Shown piece after piece: positions 1 to 6,584 of a stretch of DNA of 21,947 bases; position 1 is the first letter of the stretch; every line of letters starts with the position of its first letter. Location of the stretch: NCBI GenBank assembly GCA_035559315.1, contig DATMBJ010000020.1:1-21947 (forward strand), given 5' to 3'. The notes beneath the pieces are model-generated. The model searched no databases. It worked only from the letters and a program-made list of their open reading frames with translations, and was not told where the DNA came from. Source of the stretch: DATLZM01 sp035559315 (GTDB lineage: Bacteria; Actinomycetota; UBA4738; HRBIN12). The translations under genes were made by a program, and so were the position numbers.

Positions 1-2
1 CC

Positions 3-125
3 AGGGCCGGGGTGACCGGCGGGGTGGCGCAGGAGGCGCTCCTCGAGGTGGAGGGACCCGACGGCGCACCGCTCGTCGCGGATGCCTTCCAGGCCTTCGC
101 GGTCTCCTTCGCGAGGTACTGCTGA
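3..125 (+). CDS. C-terminal end of an unidentified protein, truncated by the window edge
   Basis: An open frame enters from the left edge and ends at TGA 123-125. It encodes about 40 residues finishing ...FAVSFARYC. Its stop overlaps the ATG of the following permease (TGATG, 123-127), the arrangement of translationally coupled genes, and its third positions are mostly G or C like the real genes here. It is therefore probably the first visible member of an operon with the permease and the TIGR03943 protein. I do not recognise a family from this fragment and assign no function. Confidence 0.55.
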   Translation, partial: RAGVTGGVAQEALLEVEGPDGAPLVADAFQAFAVSFARYC

Positions 126-1144
126 TGGCGACGGCCGCCCACCGCCGCGCCGGGACCGAGGGCCGGACGTCCCTCACGCCGGCCATCGCCCTCGGGCTGG
201 TCGGCGGGTTGGCCGCCGTCGGCCTCGCGATCCGGGTGCTCCAGCCAGCGCGGGTCGGCTGGGTCCAGACGTTCCTGATCGTCTTCGGGTCCCTGTTGAT
301 CTCCGCGCTGCCGTTCGTGGCGGTGGGAGCGGTCGCGGCGGCGGCGGTGGGGGTCTTCGCCCCGGTCGGCGCCCTGGAGCGGCTGGCGACGCTCCCCCGT
401 CCGCTGCAGCTGCCGGCGGCCGGGCTCGCCGGGATCGCCTTCCCGATCTGCGAGTGCGGCTCGGTCCCGGTCGCCCGGCGTCTCATGCTGCGGGGCCTCA
501 CCCCCTCGGCGGCGATCACGTTCATGCTCGCCGCGCCGATCGTGAACCCCGTGGTGGTCGCCTCCACGTTCGTCGCGTACCGGGGACGGGGACCGCTCCC
601 GGTGATGGTCCTGGGTCGCTTCGGCCTGGGGCTCCTCGTCGCGATGGCGGTCGGATGGGTGCTGGGCGGGCGCCCCACGCATGAGCTGCTCCGGACGGTC
701 GAGGGGGCGGAGCGGGAGCGCGTCTCGTTCGGTCGCCCCGAACCCCGGTGGCGCACCTTCTTCGTCCACGCGGGGAACGACTTCCTGTTCATGGGCCGCT
801 ACCTGCTCCTCGGGGCCACCGTCGCGGCGCTCGTCCAGACGTTCCTGCCCCAGGGCGTCATCGGCCGGCTGGCCTCGGTGCCGATCCTCGACGCCGCGCT
901 GCTGATGGGGGTGGCCGCGATCCTCTCCCTCTGCTCGGAATCGGACGCCTTCATCGCGGCCTCCTTCACCCAGTTCGGACCGGCGTCCCAGCTCGCCTTC
1001 CTCGTCTTCGGCCCGATGGTCGACCTGAAGCTGGGCGCCATGTACGCGGGGACGTTCCGCCGGCACGTCCTGCGGGCGATCGTGGTGACCGCCGGGGCGG
1101 TCACGTTGGTGGCCACGATGTGGATCCGGGTGCTGTCGGGATGA
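125..1144 (+). CDS. ArsP/YraQ-family (UPF0718) membrane permease
   Basis: A 339-residue polytopic inner-membrane protein with roughly eight hydrophobic segments. The family signatures are present in two places: a FPICECGSVPVARR block at about residues 106-119 followed by a conserved AAPIVNPVV segment, and a second-half LCSESDAFIAASF block at about 269-281 (C270, E272, D274). This two-fold layout is the hallmark of PF03773 permeases. Some members (ArsP) export organoarsenicals, but most, including those paired with a TIGR03943 protein, have no established substrate. It starts at ATG 125 inside the stop of the upstream frame and ends in an ATGA overlap with the next gene, so the three are almost certainly cotranscribed. 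The CxC motif and acidic residues suggest metal or metalloid chemistry, which is inference. Family assignment is strong; substrate is unknown. Confidence 0.88.
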   Translation: MATAAHRRAGTEGRTSLTPAIALGLVGGLAAVGLAIRVLQPARVGWVQTFLIVFGSLLISALPFVAVGAVAAAAVGVFAPVGALERLATLPRPLQLPAAGLAGIAFPICECGSVPVARRLMLRGLTPSAAITFMLAAPIVNPVVVASTFVAYRGRGPLPVMVLGRFGLGLLVAMAVGWVLGGRPTHELLRTVEGAERERVSFGRPEPRWRTFFVHAGNDFLFMGRYLLLGATVAALVQTFLPQGVIGRLASVPILDAALLMGVAAILSLCSESDAFIAASFTQFGPASQLAFLVFGPMVDLKLGAMYAGTFRRHVLRAIVVTAGAVTLVATMWIRVLSG

Positions 1145-1917
1145 GCCGGACGCTCGATCTCGAGCCGGTCCTGGGCGAGCCGGGCGCCGGGGCCGGCCGG
1201 GTCCGCCGGGAGCGGGTCTGGAGCCAGGCCAGGGTGGCCGGCGGGCTGGTCCTGGCGGCCTGGGCCTCGCTGTTCTGGTTCCTGATCCTCTCCGGGAGGG
1301 TGAACCTGTACCTGTCGGACCGGACCGCGTGGATCGCACCCGTGGGGGCGGTGGTGCTCACGGCGACGGCGCTCGGTCGGCTCTCCGCGGCGCGGGGGAA
1401 GGCCCCGGAACCGCTGCGCCGACGCGAGGCCGTGGTGATGGCGCTGCTGGTGCTCCCCGTGGTGGTCGTGATGGCCTCGCCGCCGGCGACCCTGGGGGCG
1501 TTCTCGGCGCCGCGGAAGGCGAGGTTCTCGGCCACGAGGCTCGAGACGTTCTACGGGGCGTTCGACGAGACGAGCGACATCACCCTGCTCATGGTGGCGG
1601 CCGGCCAGACCTCCGACGAGGGATCGGAGCTCCTCGCGAAGCGCGCCGGCAGCCAGGTCGACTTCGTGGGCTTCGTGGTCCGGAACCCCGACACCCCGGC
1701 CGACGAGCTGCTGCTCACCCGCTACGTCATCACCTGCTGCGTGGCCGACGCCACGGTCGTCCAGGTCCGGGTGGTGAACGTGACCCCCGGGAGGTTCGAC
1801 GAGAACGACTGGGTCCGGGTCCGGGGCCAGATCTTCCCGCTCGGGCGGGAGGTCATCGTCACCGCGGACTCCGTCGAGGAGGTCCCGAGGCCCGACCGTC
1901 CGTACCTCACCCCCTAG
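1141..1917 (+). CDS. TIGR03943 family putative permease subunit (YcgQ-like, UPF0703)
   Basis: A 258-residue protein beginning at ATG 1141, overlapping the permease stop by four bases (ATGA). This sets the start even though the same frame is open far upstream. The N-terminal half contains three or so hydrophobic segments (about residues 28-48, 62-80 and 100-118). The C-terminal half is a soluble domain with the family's RYxITCCVADA motif at about residues 196-206, whose paired cysteines are conserved. The protein is regularly encoded next to UPF0718 permeases, as here, and is thought to form a complex with them; the transported substrate is not known. Identification rests on the motif, topology and gene pairing. 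Confidence 0.85.
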   Translation: MSRTLDLEPVLGEPGAGAGRVRRERVWSQARVAGGLVLAAWASLFWFLILSGRVNLYLSDRTAWIAPVGAVVLTATALGRLSAARGKAPEPLRRREAVVMALLVLPVVVVMASPPATLGAFSAPRKARFSATRLETFYGAFDETSDITLLMVAAGQTSDEGSELLAKRAGSQVDFVGFVVRNPDTPADELLLTRYVITCCVADATVVQVRVVNVTPGRFDENDWVRVRGQIFPLGREVIVTADSVEEVPRPDRPYLTP

Positions 1918-1951
1918 ATCGTCGAGCGGGGCGCTGGGGCGGGTGCGGGGG

Positions 1952-2848
1952 CTATCGAGCGCCCAGGGCCGCGAGGACCTCGCCGAGCCGGCGGATCGAC
2001 GCTTCCGTGATCGGGCTCACGACCAGGATCGCCTCGTCTGCCCCGGCCTCGGAGAGCTCCCGCAGGCCGGCGGCGATCCGTTCGGCGCTGCCCTCGAGCG
2101 GGGGCACCTCGATGGGCCGCTCGGGGGCGCTCCGGTCGAGGACCACGAAGACGCAGGCGCTCCGGAGGATCGCGGCCGGCTCCCGGCCGACGTCGCGGGC
2201 GATCCGCGTGACGGCCTCGTTCGCGCGGGCGAACCCCTCGGGGGTGTTCCCGTAGAGGTCGAACCAGGTGTTCCACGCGTCGGCGTGGGGGAGCGCGGCG
2301 CGGAGGACCCGCTCCCCGCTGCTCCCGACCATGATCGGCGGCCGCCGCGCCGGGCGGGGGAGGAGGACCGCGTCTCGCACCCGGTGGAACCTCCCGTGGA
2401 ACGTGACCCGCTCGCCCCCCAGGAGCCGTCGGACGATCTCGAAGGCCTCCTCGAAGCGGGACGCGCGGCGGTCGAAGGGGATCCCGAAGGCCCGGAACTC
2501 CGCCTCGTTCCACCCGGCCCCCACCCCGAGGACCAAGCGCCCGCCGGAGAGCTCGTCCACGGTGGCCGCCATCCTGGCCAGCACCCCCGGAGGGTGGAAC
2601 GCGAGGCAGGCGACGAGCGGGCCGAGGAGGATGCGCTCGGTCACCGCGGCCAGCCCGGCGAGGAGGGCCCAGGCGTCCCACGGGCCCCGCTCCGGGCGTC
2701 CGTCGCCGCGGTAGAGGAGGTGGTCGCCCACCCAGATCGAGTCGAAGCCCACCTCCTCGGCGGCCCGGGCCATCGCCACGTACTCCGGCCAGCGCACGAC
2801 GCGCTCGACCTCGGGGAGCTGCACGCCGACGCGGAGGGGCCGGGCCAT
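1952..2848 (-). CDS. LLM-class F420-dependent oxidoreductase (luciferase-like TIM barrel)
   Basis: A 298-residue soluble protein, full length for the family. Luciferase-like landmarks are present in order: an N-terminal strand (RVGVQLP), the EEVGFDSIWVGDHLL segment near residues 31-45, ERILLGPLVACLAFHPPGVLARMAATVDELSGGRLVLGVGAG-type blocks around 71-112, and the RRPPIMVGSSGERVLR phosphate-binding region near 168-183. Such proteins use F420 (most actinobacterial members) or FMN for hydride transfer; sequence reading alone cannot fix cofactor or substrate. ATG 2848 has no Shine-Dalgarno sequence, but a TAGACT -10-like element lies nine bases upstream, so the message may be leaderless or nearly so. 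It converges with the TIGR03943 gene (34 bp between stops) and diverges from the phosphodiesterase gene. Confidence 0.88.
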   Translation of the reverse strand: MARPLRVGVQLPEVERVVRWPEYVAMARAAEEVGFDSIWVGDHLLYRGDGRPERGPWDAWALLAGLAAVTERILLGPLVACLAFHPPGVLARMAATVDELSGGRLVLGVGAGWNEAEFRAFGIPFDRRASRFEEAFEIVRRLLGGERVTFHGRFHRVRDAVLLPRPARRPPIMVGSSGERVLRAALPHADAWNTWFDLYGNTPEGFARANEAVTRIARDVGREPAAILRSACVFVVLDRSAPERPIEVPPLEGSAERIAAGLRELSEAGADEAILVVSPITEASIRRLGEVLAALGAR

Positions 2849-2857
2849 CGCGCGCGG

Positions 2858-2863
2858 AGTCTA
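2858..2863 (-). promoter_or_regulatory. -10 element of the LLM oxidoreductase gene (near-leaderless)
   Basis: TAGACT read on the minus strand fits the TANNNT -10 consensus. It lies nine bases before ATG 2848, leaving no room for a Shine-Dalgarno sequence. No convincing -35 is visible. The call is supported by the same spacing pattern at four other genes in the window. Confidence 0.45.
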
Positions 2864-2902
2864 TCGACCCCGGCGTCGAGGCCCGCGACCAGCCCGGGCG
2901 GG

Positions 2903-2932
2903 TTGACCGGGTCCCGGCGGCGGGGATAGAAG
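2903..2932 (+). promoter_or_regulatory. Candidate sigma70-type promoter for the phosphodiesterase gene
   Basis: TTGACC (2903-2908), an 18-base spacer and TAGAAG (2927-2932) form a plausible -35/-10 pair. It would give an untranslated leader of about 84 bases ending in a strong AAGGAGG ribosome-binding site. I see no further recognisable element in the leader. Confidence 0.45.
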
Positions 2933-3022
2933 TTCGCCGACGAGCGCGACGTGGGCCGGGGTCTGCCGCCGAAGGGCCTCGTGGCGGCTCCGTCGGCCGG
3001 CACCTGGGGGAAGGAGGTCGCC

Positions 3023-4777
3023 ATGCGTCGCCGCGCGACGGCGCTGATGGGGGTGCTCGCGGTCGCCGTGTCGTTCGTCTCGCCCGCCACGGGCCGGGCG
3101 GACGAGCACGACCGGCCGACGCGTGTGCTCATCCTGGTGCTCGATCAGCTGCGGCCGGACACGATCGAGCGGTACGACATGGACAACGTCGCCGCCCTCC
3201 TGGAGGAGGGCGTGAACTTCCCGCACGCGATCGTCGGGCACATGGCCGCCGAGACCGTGATCAGCCACAACGTGATCACCAGCGGCCTGTTCCCGGGGCA
3301 TATGGGCTGGTCCAACGAAGCGCACCGGGATGTGGACGGGGTACTCGGTCCGCCGGGCGCCATGTACGTCACCTCGAGCATGTCCTGCGCGCAGTACCGG
3401 GCGCTGATCGAGGCGGGCGGCTACCTCAAGCTGCAGGACTACCTCGACGCGGAGTTCGGAGAGGGCTCGAGGTTCGTCTCGATCGCGCAGAAGCGGACCG
3501 CCGCGTGCACGGCGGGGCACACGAGCAGTGCCGCGGACGGGAACCCGACCGACCCTGAGGACGTCATCCTGCAGATCCGCGGCAGCTCCGCGCCGGTCTC
3601 CTGCGACGGGCGGCCCGGCTGGCGGGTGCCGGAGAACGGGAACGCCCCGAACCCGGTGCCCCCGTACATCGACCTGGCGACGCCCTGCAGCCGGTGGTGG
3701 ACCTGGCAGGCGGCGAACGCGTACGGGACCGGGACCATCCTCCCCGGGCGGATCTACAACCTGGACGGGAACCGGTTCGTCCCGGGCTTCGACCCCGCGC
3801 ACCTCGGGGGCGACGTATGGTCGGCGGACGCGGCGATCACCGTTATCCAGAACGACCCGGATTGGCGCGGCATGCTCGTGAGCCTCGGCGGGATCGACAA
3901 GCTCGGGCACATGTGGGGGCCCGAGGACAGCGTGACGGGCACGCCGGGCTCCGAGGAGGAGATGCGCCACCTCCCGTTCATCGCGAAGACCGCGGACGTG
4001 CAGGTGGGGCGGATCCTGGCCGCGCTCGAGGCCGAGGGGCTGCTCGACGAGACCCTCGTGGTGCTCACCGCCGACCACGCAGCTCAGACCGGGCGGCGCT
4101 TCCACGGACGGTTCGACACGTTCACCGTCGGGAGCAACATCAACGCCTGCGACCCCGCCACCGGCACGTCCTCGTTCGCGCTCCGTTCGGACTGCAACTG
4201 GTACTACGGCCAGGACGCCGACGAGGCCTATCTCGACCCGAGCCCAGCGATCCGGGCGCTCAGGGACGCGCTCACGCCTCCGGGCGGCACCACCAACCTG
4301 CGGTTCTCGTACCAGGACGCCCACATCGCGGTCTGGCTGCACGACACATCGCCGCCGCGAAGGATCGAGGCGGCGGACGCCGTCCTGGGCCTCCCCGGCG
4401 TGATCGCCAGCTTCTACCTCGATGAGGACGCCGACGACTACGTCCTCCGAGGGACGAACCGGATGACGGGCGCCGAGCGGCGGTGGTTCGCGGCGCACGG
4501 GGAGGAGCTCGTGGACACGATGGCCGCGCCGTACGGGCCGGACGTGGTCGGGCTCCTCAAGGACGAGACGACCTACGGGGTCATCGGCGACCACGGGGGT
4601 CACCAGCGGCTCGTGCAGCGGATCCCCATGGTGTTCTCCTGGCCCGGCCTGCGCCCGCGAGCGATGCAGCAGGAGATCAGGCTGGTGGACGTCCTGCCCA
4701 CGATCCTCGACGTCATGGGGATCGAGTTCGACCCCGCCCGCATGGACGGGGAGGCGATCCCGCTGCCCCTACGCTGA
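3023..4777 (+). CDS. Exported alkaline-phosphatase-superfamily phosphodiesterase/pyrophosphatase
   Basis: A 584-residue protein whose ATG 3023 follows AAGGAGG by five bases. The frame is open further upstream, but only this start gives a clean signal peptide (basic MRRR, hydrophobic core, likely cleavage near residues 24-26), so it should act outside the membrane. The metal-site pattern of the NPP/alkaline phosphatase superfamily can be followed throughout: D41 (LVLDQLRPD), T78 aligned with the nucleophilic Thr of NPPs and followed by an ITSGLFPGHMG block, D292 and H296 (IDKLGHMWGPED), D351-H352 (TADHAAQ) and H527 (GDHGGH). Substrates of the superfamily include nucleotides, phosphodiesters and phosphonates; which applies here is open. 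About 110 residues between H352 and the last ligand, and long Cys-containing loops after T78, are bigger than in minimal NPPs. Its last nine bases overlap the 3' end of the convergent polymerase gene. Confidence 0.85.
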   Translation: MRRRATALMGVLAVAVSFVSPATGRADEHDRPTRVLILVLDQLRPDTIERYDMDNVAALLEEGVNFPHAIVGHMAAETVISHNVITSGLFPGHMGWSNEAHRDVDGVLGPPGAMYVTSSMSCAQYRALIEAGGYLKLQDYLDAEFGEGSRFVSIAQKRTAACTAGHTSSAADGNPTDPEDVILQIRGSSAPVSCDGRPGWRVPENGNAPNPVPPYIDLATPCSRWWTWQAANAYGTGTILPGRIYNLDGNRFVPGFDPAHLGGDVWSADAAITVIQNDPDWRGMLVSLGGIDKLGHMWGPEDSVTGTPGSEEEMRHLPFIAKTADVQVGRILAALEAEGLLDETLVVLTADHAAQTGRRFHGRFDTFTVGSNINACDPATGTSSFALRSDCNWYYGQDADEAYLDPSPAIRALRDALTPPGGTTNLRFSYQDAHIAVWLHDTSPPRRIEAADAVLGLPGVIASFYLDEDADDYVLRGTNRMTGAERRWFAAHGEELVDTMAAPYGPDVVGLLKDETTYGVIGDHGGHQRLVQRIPMVFSWPGLRPRAMQQEIRLVDVLPTILDVMGIEFDPARMDGEAIPLPLR

Positions 4778-5845
4778 GGCGCCCTCGGTACCGGGCCCAC
4801 GGCCCCGCGGCGCGCCGGGCCCCGGTTCGGCGAGCTCGGCGCGGACACCGAGGAGCCGCACCGGTCGGTCGAGCTCGAACCGGTCGAGGGCGGCGAGGGC
4901 GGCGGCCTCCAGGGCGGCCGGGTCCAGGGTCGGCGCGGGGAGCGGAACGCCGTGGGTGTGGGTGTCGAAGGGCGCGAACCGCACCTTCACCACGACGCGG
5001 ACCGCGGGGCGGCCCTCGGGGGCGAGCTCCGCGGCGAGCTCCCGGGCGAGGCCGGCGACCAGGCGGCGGACCTCCCCCGGGTCGGCCACGTCCTCCTGGT
5101 AGGTGCGCTCGATCCCCCGCCCCTTCGGGACGTAGGGTTCCGCGGTCACTGGCGTCGAGTCCTCCCCGGTCGCGAGGCGCCGGAGCCAAGGCCCGATCCG
5201 TGGGCCGAACGTGCGGGCCAGGAGCCCCTCGTCGGCCCGGGCGAGCTGGCCGACGGTGCGGATCCCGAGGGCCTCGAGCTTCCGCGCGGTCTTCCGACCG
5301 ACCCCCCAGAGGGCGTCGGTGGGGAGCCCGTCCATCACGCGCCCCCACTCCCCGCGGGTCAGCCGGAACACCCCGGCCGGCTTCGCGAACCCGCTCGCGA
5401 GCTTGGCCCGGAGCTTGTTGTCGCCGATCCCCACGGAGCAGCGGAGCCCGGTCCGCTCGAGCACCCGCCGCTGGATCTCCCGGGCCAGCCCCTCCGGGTC
5501 GTCGGTCCGGACCTCGAGGAACGCCTCGTCCCACCCGGCGACCTCCACGACCGCGGGGAACGTGCGGAGGACCGCCATCACCTCGCGCGAGGCCGCGAGA
5601 TAGGCCTCGGCGTCCACCGGGAGGAAGACGGCCTCGGGGCAGCGTCGGTAGGCCGTGCGGAGCGGCATCCCCGACCGGATCCCGTACTTCCTCGCCTCGT
5701 AGTTCGCCGTTGAGACCACCCCGCGCTTCGTGGGGTCCCCGTCCCCGCCCACGACCACCGGCCGCCCCGCGAGCTCCGGGCGGCGGAGGATCTCGACGGC
5801 GGCGATGAACTCGTCGAGGTCCACGTGGAGCACGAACCGGCCCAC
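4769..5845 (-). CDS. dinB: Y-family DNA polymerase IV, DinB2-like
   Basis: A 358-residue Y-family translesion polymerase of normal length. Visible motifs are HVDLDEFIAAVE (residues 7-18, with metal ligand D9), the YEARKYGIRSGMP fingers motif (49-61), GWDEAFLEV with catalytic D106-E107, CSVGIGDNKLRAKLAS (136-151), WGVGRKTARKLEALGI in the HhH thumb (180-195) and a little-finger domain to about 340. Residue 14, which aligns with the steric-gate Phe13 of E. coli DinB, is Ile, and W105 replaces the usual Ser/Ile before the catalytic DE. Both choices resemble mycobacterial DinB2, which has Leu at the gate. No QLxLF-type beta-clamp motif is visible at the C terminus. The start is GTG 5845, seven bases after a TACGCT -10-like element, so the gene is probably leaderless. 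The role is inferred to be damage tolerance with possible ribonucleotide use. Confidence 0.92.
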   Translation of the reverse strand: MGRFVLHVDLDEFIAAVEILRRPELAGRPVVVGGDGDPTKRGVVSTANYEARKYGIRSGMPLRTAYRRCPEAVFLPVDAEAYLAASREVMAVLRTFPAVVEVAGWDEAFLEVRTDDPEGLAREIQRRVLERTGLRCSVGIGDNKLRAKLASGFAKPAGVFRLTRGEWGRVMDGLPTDALWGVGRKTARKLEALGIRTVGQLARADEGLLARTFGPRIGPWLRRLATGEDSTPVTAEPYVPKGRGIERTYQEDVADPGEVRRLVAGLARELAAELAPEGRPAVRVVVKVRFAPFDTHTHGVPLPAPTLDPAALEAAALAALDRFELDRPVRLLGVRAELAEPGPGAPRGRGPGTEGASA

Positions 5846-5852
5846 GGATCGA

Positions 5853-5858
5853 AGCGTA
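5853..5858 (-). promoter_or_regulatory. -10 element of dinB (leaderless)
   Basis: TACGCT on the minus strand (TANNNT) is seven bases before GTG 5845, so transcription would begin at the start codon. No Shine-Dalgarno or LexA-box-like dyad is visible in the 61-base divergent gap shared with the cyclase gene. Confidence 0.5.
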
Positions 5859-5894
5859 GGCCGCCGGGGGCGGGCCCGGCCCCGCGGCGCGGTG

Positions 5895-5900
5895 TACCTT
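5895..5900 (+). promoter_or_regulatory. -10 element of the cyclase-family gene (leaderless)
   Basis: TACCTT (TANNNT) is followed by exactly six bases and then GTG 5907. That places the expected transcription start on the first base of the start codon. It supports GTG 5907 over the upstream in-frame GTG 5892, which would lie before and within the promoter element. Confidence 0.5.
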
Positions 5901-5906
5901 CCCCGC

Positions 5907-6572
5907 GTGCGCGTCGCGAAGGTCGTGGACCTCTCGCTCGTGGTGGACGCTCGGACCCAGGTCTACCCGGGCGACCCCGTCCCCGACCTGCGGCCGGCCA
6001 CCCGGATCGAGACCCACGGCTACAACGTGCTCGCGCTCTCCCTCGGCTCCCACACCGGGACCCACGTGGACGCGCCCTACCACTTCCTGGAGGAGGGGGC
6101 GCGCCTGGAGGACCTCGACCTCGGCCTGTTCGTGGGGCCCGGCGTGGTCGCCGACGTCCGCGGCCACGCGCCGCGCACCCCGGTCACCTGGGAGGAGCTC
6201 GCACCGGTCGCGGACCGGCTCGGCCCCGGCGCCATCCTGGCGATCCGCACGGGCTGGGCCGAGGAGCGGTACGGGACGCCCGCCTACCTCGACCACCCCT
6301 ACCTCGACCCCGCGGCCTGCGAGGAGGTCCTGGCCCGCGGGGTCCGCACCATCGCGATCGACGCGCTCTCCCCGGACCCCACCGCCGATCCGGCCGCGGG
6401 CTTCGCCGTCCACCGGCTGGTCCTCGGGGCGGGCGGGGCGATCTGCGAGAACCTCGCGAACCTCGGGGCCGTCGACTTCCCCGACCCGCTGTTCGTCCTC
6501 CTGCCGCTCCGCCTCGGGGGCGACGCCGACGGCGCCCCCTGCCGGGCGGTGGCGCTCCGGCTCGAGCCGTAG
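5907..6572 (+). CDS. Cyclase-family metal hydrolase (kynurenine formamidase-like)
   Basis: A 221-residue protein, the usual size for PF04199 cyclases and bacterial kynurenine formamidases (KynB). The metal-binding signature is intact: H49-TGT-H53-V-D55 followed by APYH59. The C-terminal part has the D152-x-SPDP segment and a FAVHRLVLGAGGAICENL-type block with H169 and E181, which fits the family's second conserved block. Family members hydrolyse N-formylkynurenine, isatin or related amides. Because tryptophan 2,3-dioxygenase is encoded in the same window, N-formylkynurenine is a reasonable guess, but other cyclase subfamilies share the motif. The start GTG 5907 is chosen because of the -10 element six bases upstream. 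Its stop lies only 12 bases from the stop of the convergent APC permease gene. Confidence 0.82.
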   Translation: MRVAKVVDLSLVVDARTQVYPGDPVPDLRPATRIETHGYNVLALSLGSHTGTHVDAPYHFLEEGARLEDLDLGLFVGPGVVADVRGHAPRTPVTWEELAPVADRLGPGAILAIRTGWAEERYGTPAYLDHPYLDPAACEEVLARGVRTIAIDALSPDPTADPAAGFAVHRLVLGAGGAICENLANLGAVDFPDPLFVLLPLRLGGDADGAPCRAVALRLEP

Positions 6573-6584
6573 CCGGGCCGGCGC

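Noticed and set aside
2861..4603. Long antisense frame (580 codons) opposite the phosphodiesterase gene
   Set aside because: It mirrors a real gene with intact metal ligands and a strong ribosome-binding site. Very GC-rich DNA keeps non-coding frames open, and its translation is Arg/Pro/Gly/Val-biased without any recognisable domain.
5846..5906. LexA/SOS box between dinB and the cyclase gene
   Set aside because: No GAACNNNNGTTC-like dyad is present in the 61-base gap; the only recognisable elements are the two -10 hexamers.
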